Assembly: GCA_020627685.1 (NCBI GenBank)
Contig: JAHDGK010000022.1
Coordinates: forward strand, 5,038-69,037
Source: Granulosicoccus sp.
Lineage (GTDB): Bacteria > Pseudomonadota > Gammaproteobacteria > Granulosicoccales > Granulosicoccaceae
Direction of reading: 5' to 3'
DNA length: 64,000 nt
The translations under genes and the position numbers were made by a program. Of this stretch, positions 59,820 to 64,000 are shown one piece after another. The notes under the pieces are model-generated. The model was not told where the DNA came from. It searched no databases and saw nothing but the letters and a program-made list of their open reading frames with translations. Position 1 is the first letter of the stretch. The number at the start of each line of letters is the position of its first letter.

Positions 59820-60029
59820 ATGAAAAAACAAACACACCCGGTGAGTGAACCCACAATCTATGTCTGTGGAAACTGCAGCAAGCAGATAGAGATAGTATCC
59901 ACTAAGCAGGCAGAGGGTACTTTAGATAGTTGTTATAACTGCCATACAGCGTATACCGGACAGGCTGTTAAAAATATGTCGACTGGGGGAAGAATTGAAT
60001 CATTCAATAATCGATATAATCGTAATTAG
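59820..60029 (+). CDS. rpmE: Divergent bL31-like ribosomal protein with Cys-type zinc site
   Basis: MKKQTHPVSEPTIYVCGNCSKQIEIVSTKQAEGTLDSCYNCHTAYTGQAVKNMSTGGRIESFNNRYNRN: MKK..HP, CxxC, ST, CxxCH..YTG, GGR.E.FN.RY; SD aggag. Confidence 0.82.
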   Translation: MKKQTHPVSEPTIYVCGNCSKQIEIVSTKQAEGTLDSCYNCHTAYTGQAVKNMSTGGRIESFNNRYNRN

Positions 60030-60135
60030 CTGGAGTAAGAGGGCCTTTGGACTCATGAACTTTGATCCGATAACAATCGGCGTTGATAGTCTGTGCAGAC
60101 CTTGTTTGCAGAGCGCGGTTTGAGGTAATGAGAAT

Positions 60136-61197
60136 TTATAGACTGGCATCGTTTAGACGTACCCCCTGAATATTTTCACGTGTTATGACATCAATGTGCA
60201 CCGGGGCTATGTCTAACCGTTGTCGTTCTAAATGAGACACCATGGTTTTAACCGCTAGCTCTGCAATCTTGCGAAAGCTCATGTGCAACACGATGTCCAT
60301 GGTCCCATCCAGTAACATCGACCGGGTTTTATGCGTCAGGTGGTGTCCAATGAAAACAATTTCATCGGCGGCGCCAGCGTTTTTTAAGGCAGTCGCTACG
60401 CTGCTGTTAGCAGCACCTGCGTTATATATTCCGATGAGATCACTACGAGAATTTATAGCCTGCGTAACCGATTGAAATGTACCTTCGTGGTCATCATGCC
60501 CGACTAAGGTAATGACATCGTCAATGTGTCGAAATTCGTGTGCAATCGCTGTTTTAAAACCAGCAACTCTATCCTCATGACCACGATACAATTCCCCGCC
60601 AATGACCACTGCAACCGATCCTTGTTGCCGCGTGAGTCGACCCATGAGATAACCTGCTGTTCGACCGGCAGCTCTGTTGTCTATACCAACAGTACCAATG
60701 GTGTTGGGGTTAGCAAGTCCGGAGAGTACTGCCAGTGAGGGAATTTTATGAGTCTCGAGCACATCTACGGCAGCCGTCACTTTCGGGTGCTCAAGCGCCT
60801 GAAAAAGAACACCGTCAACCCCCTGATTGGTTGACGCGATTAGTTTTCTGGCGAGTAAAGACGGGTTGAGCTTTTTCACGAATTCGCATTCGATAGTCGC
60901 GTTTCCGTGTGATCCGTATTCTTGCAAGCAATCGGCAAAATACTCTGTAGACGGGCCGGCATCGCTGGGCAGGAGAGCTTTTAGACGCCAGGGTTTATCT
61001 CGGCTTAGCGAATAGTTGCCTCGCTCTAAGGCTGCTTTGGCTTGTAGTACGCGCTGCTTAGTGGTTTCACGAACATGGGATCTTTCATTGAGCACTCGGT
61101 CGACAGTGGCAGGGCCAACACCTGCGATTGACGCTATCTCTTTAATCTTAGCTGGACGCAGAATCGATGTTGCTCGATCGATAGGCTCTGACATCAA
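60136..61197 (-). CDS. LacI family transcriptional regulator
   Basis: KIKEIASIAGVGPATVDRVLNERSHVRETTKQRVLQA HTH and periplasmic-binding-like effector domain. Confidence 0.9.
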   Translation of the reverse strand: MMSEPIDRATSILRPAKIKEIASIAGVGPATVDRVLNERSHVRETTKQRVLQAKAALERGNYSLSRDKPWRLKALLPSDAGPSTEYFADCLQEYGSHGNATIECEFVKKLNPSLLARKLIASTNQGVDGVLFQALEHPKVTAAVDVLETHKIPSLAVLSGLANPNTIGTVGIDNRAAGRTAGYLMGRLTRQQGSVAVVIGGELYRGHEDRVAGFKTAIAHEFRHIDDVITLVGHDDHEGTFQSVTQAINSRSDLIGIYNAGAANSSVATALKNAGAADEIVFIGHHLTHKTRSMLLDGTMDIVLHMSFRKIAELAVKTMVSHLERQRLDIAPVHIDVITRENIQGVRLNDASL

Positions 61198-61375
61198 AAA
61201 ACCTCAATTTTTAATAAACCGTGTTAGTGCATTGATCAAAATTTACCAATTAATACCAATAAGAATACGATGCGATACCGATCCACATCAATTATTCGAA
61301 AATCGTATATTTTGATATTTTCATTTAGGCATGTTTGTTAGTTTCGATCAAATATTTTATCGAGCGATAGGCCGG

Positions 61376-62272
61376 ATGAAAATGAAACGAGCAGGTGTTA
61401 TTGGCTTAGGAGATATGGGTAGTGGGCTGGCCAAGAACTTATTAGCCGCGGGTATACAAACTAGTGGTTTTGACTTATCAGAATCAAGACTTGAAGCATT
61501 CAGGCAGCTAGGGGGACAGGCTTGCGAGTCGGTTGTAGATGTAGCGCGACAATCGGATGCTGTTTTCGTCATGGTCATGAACGGAGAACAAGCATCAGAC
61601 GTTATTTTGGGTGAACAGGGACTTGTCTCCGCACTCCGTAAAGGGTCTGCCATTATTCTCAGTGCGACCATTAAGCCGTCAGAAGCTGTGGCGATCGCTA
61701 ACGGGATGCGTGATCAGGGCATCCATCTGATTGACTCACCGGTATCGGGAGGATATTCAGGTGCGCAAACAGGGACGCTTACCTTGATGGCTGCAGCGCC
61801 TGATTGGTTGCTAGATGAATTTTTGGATGTTTTAGAAGCCGTGTCCAGTACGGTGCATAGGGTAGGAACTCAACCGGGAGAGGGGCAGACAATGAAAGCG
61901 TGCTTGCAGTCTCTCATCGGCTCCATATTTTCAGCCACATTTGAGGCTGCTACTCTGGCAGCCAAAGCAGGTGTGAGTGGTGATGCCTTGTATCGCGTGT
62001 TTTCAAGTTCAGGTGCTGGGTGTGGTGTTGCAAATACAGCTATTGAGAATATTATCGATCGCCAGTTCTATGGAACAGGAAGTCATATCAACACTATGCA
62101 CAAAGATCTGACTATTTCGCTAAATTTAGCCACTGATTTGGGTGTGCCTATGCATACAGCCTCTGCAGCAATGCAGTTATTTCATAGCGGTAAAAGTAAA
62201 TACCCCGATGGGGATAACTGGGTAGTGACTAAGGTGCTGGAAGAGATCGTTGGATCTGAGTTGCATCGATAA
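61376..62272 (+). CDS. NAD(P)-dependent beta-hydroxyacid dehydrogenase family protein
   Basis: GVIGLGDMGSGLAKNLLAAGIQTSGFD; DSPVSGGYSGAQTGTLTLM; HKDLTISLNLA. Confidence 0.88.
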   Translation: MKMKRAGVIGLGDMGSGLAKNLLAAGIQTSGFDLSESRLEAFRQLGGQACESVVDVARQSDAVFVMVMNGEQASDVILGEQGLVSALRKGSAIILSATIKPSEAVAIANGMRDQGIHLIDSPVSGGYSGAQTGTLTLMAAAPDWLLDEFLDVLEAVSSTVHRVGTQPGEGQTMKACLQSLIGSIFSATFEAATLAAKAGVSGDALYRVFSSSGAGCGVANTAIENIIDRQFYGTGSHINTMHKDLTISLNLATDLGVPMHTASAAMQLFHSGKSKYPDGDNWVVTKVLEEIVGSELHR

Positions 62273-62291
62273 TTTAACAAAGGAAATTTTA

Positions 62292-63155
62292 ATGAAACTA
62301 GGTGTTATCTGCGATGGCATTAGTCGTGATCTAAAACACACGGTCGATGTGATGGATGAGTTTGATTTGGAGTATGCCGAACTTCAATTCGTCGGTGAAA
62401 AAGAAGTGGGTGATCATACCGATCAGGAAATTCGTGAAATAAAAGCCTTGCTCGAAGATCGCGGTAAGCCGGTGTCTTGCCTTTCTCGACATATATTTGC
62501 GGGAATGACTACCGCTAATAAACCGGGTGACGAGCTGCATAAAAAACACATGGATGCGTTAAAGAGAGTGATATCGATGGCGCACGAGGTAGGCTCACCG
62601 CTTGTGCGCATCATGACCAGCAAAAAAGAACAAATACTGTGGGGGCGAAATGGTGCTGAGAAATGGAATGTTGCTAAAGGTGCGTGGGATTCACTGCCGC
62701 CATTAATTGCACCCGCATGCGATTTAGCACGTGCCGAAGGTGTCACCCTGGTAGTAGAAACGGGTAATGGCACTATGGTTAATTCCAATTATACGGCTCG
62801 TAAATTAATAGATGATTTGGATGCCAAGGATGTTCTAAAAGTGCTATGGGATCCTGCCAATAACTGTTGGTGTCACGAGCAGGCTTTTCCAAACGGATAC
62901 AACGAAGTCAAAGACGGTTATCTGGGACACATACACATTAAGGATGTCCAGGTTGACACGCCCCGGGCCTTGCTGGAAGTCCGTCAGCTTGGTGAAGGGC
63001 AACTGGCCAATCAGTTTTCTCCAATGGCCGACGCACTCAAAGCAGATAACTACTCCGGTGTCATTTCTTTAGAAAGTGTGTACCACAATGGTGATCTCGA
63101 TTTTGAAAACGGATTCCGGCAATGTATTGGATTGTTTAAGTCCTTGTTTGGCTAA
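62292..63155 (+). CDS. Sugar phosphate isomerase/epimerase (xylose-isomerase-like TIM barrel)
   Basis: EYAELQFVG...GVTLVVETGNG...VLWDPANNCW...GYLGHIHIKDVQ...GVISLESVYHN. Confidence 0.85.
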   Translation: MKLGVICDGISRDLKHTVDVMDEFDLEYAELQFVGEKEVGDHTDQEIREIKALLEDRGKPVSCLSRHIFAGMTTANKPGDELHKKHMDALKRVISMAHEVGSPLVRIMTSKKEQILWGRNGAEKWNVAKGAWDSLPPLIAPACDLARAEGVTLVVETGNGTMVNSNYTARKLIDDLDAKDVLKVLWDPANNCWCHEQAFPNGYNEVKDGYLGHIHIKDVQVDTPRALLEVRQLGEGQLANQFSPMADALKADNYSGVISLESVYHNGDLDFENGFRQCIGLFKSLFG

Positions 63156-63294
63156 TGCCGGCGTGTAGGTTTTAGGGCGTTTGCAAAAGAATTTGTAGGT
63201 TTGGCCTAAATTTGTCACTATGCCTTTTTGATGTAATAGAAACTAAGTCAGCATTGCTGAATGGGGCTCGGTTTCTAAGAAGTCTTAGAGGAAA

Positions 63295-64000
63295 ATGATA
63301 ATTTACAAACGATTTTCCCTGCTGTTCTTTGGCTTATGCAGTCTTGTTTTCAGCGGTACTGGTAATGCGCAGACGCTTGTCTATTGTTCCGAAGGAGCAC
63401 CGGACGGTTTTGACCCTGCGCTCTATACATCGGGTACCACCTTCGATGCCAGCTCGCGCCAGCTTTATAACAAGTTGGTTGAGTTTGAGGTTGACACCAC
63501 CAATGTTCTGCCTTCTTTGGCAGAGAGCTGGGAGGTATCGGAAGACGGATTGACATACACATTCAGTCTGCGTGCTGGTGTCAAGTTTCATAGCACAGAG
63601 TATTTCTCGCCAACCCGTGACCTCAATGCCGACGACGTCATTTTTTCATTCGATCGGCAACGGCTTGATGATCATCCGTTTAACAAAGCCTCCGGTGGTA
63701 CGTGGGAGTACTTTGGCGGCATGTCCATGCCAGAACTTATCAAGTCTGTTGTTAAAGTTGATGACCTGACTGTGCAGTTTGAATTGCACAGTCCTGAGGC
63801 TCCCATGATCGCAAACTTCGGGATGGACTTTGCATCGATACTCTCAAAAGAATATGCTGATCAATTGCTTGAATCGGGCAATGCTGACATATTGAGTCAA
63901 TTGCCAGTGGGTACTGGCCCATTTAAGTTTGACGCGTATGAGAAAGACGTTGTTGTTCGTTATTCAGCCCATGAAGACTACTGGGCGAGCCAACCCTATT
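63295..64000 (+). CDS. ABC transporter solute-binding protein, DppA/SBP_bac_5-like (3' end truncated by window edge)
   Basis: ATG at 63295: MIIYKRFSLLFFGLCSLVFSGTGNAQTLVYCSEGAPDGFDPALYTSGTTFDASSRQLYNKLVEF...LNADDVIFSFDRQR; open to window end; missing from the ORF track. Confidence 0.88.
   Translation, partial: MIIYKRFSLLFFGLCSLVFSGTGNAQTLVYCSEGAPDGFDPALYTSGTTFDASSRQLYNKLVEFEVDTTNVLPSLAESWEVSEDGLTYTFSLRAGVKFHSTEYFSPTRDLNADDVIFSFDRQRLDDHPFNKASGGTWEYFGGMSMPELIKSVVKVDDLTVQFELHSPEAPMIANFGMDFASILSKEYADQLLESGNADILSQLPVGTGPFKFDAYEKDVVVRYSAHEDYWASQPY

Overview
The window is a gene-dense chromosomal segment that looks gammaproteobacterial. Most of it is housekeeping: pepN, a csp gene, an LplT/PlsC-like fusion, a NUDIX hydrolase, fadD, sucA-sucB...lpdA, gmk-rpoZ-spoT-ridA-recG, a type II secretion operon gspG-N, cysQ, xth, argB-algC-dut-coaBC and radC. 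No CRISPR array, tRNA, rRNA, IS element or prophage was recognised. The less ordinary parts are: (i) an isocitrate-dehydrogenase-like enzyme with altered signature motifs directly upstream of sucA; (ii) an esterase/SnoaL insertion splitting sucAB from lpdA; (iii) a rhombosortase-like protease next to the gspG-N operon; (iv) a secreted-protein locus at 47.9-53.0 kb, with a CotH-type protein carrying three FN3-like repeats and a metallophosphoesterase carrying three copies of a ~63-aa cysteine-containing C-terminal repeat; (v) a TetR-SDR module with two near-identical palindromic operators, one in the spacer of a candidate promoter; (vi) a divergent bL31-like ribosomal protein gene; (vii) a PAS/GGDEF-type protein with a degenerate GGDEF motif; (viii) several inverted repeats at gene starts. 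Two ORFs truncated by the window edges are absent from the ORF track: a HELLH-containing protein at 1-571 (-) and an ABC solute-binding protein at 63295-64000 (+). All family calls come from reading motifs by eye; no database search was run.
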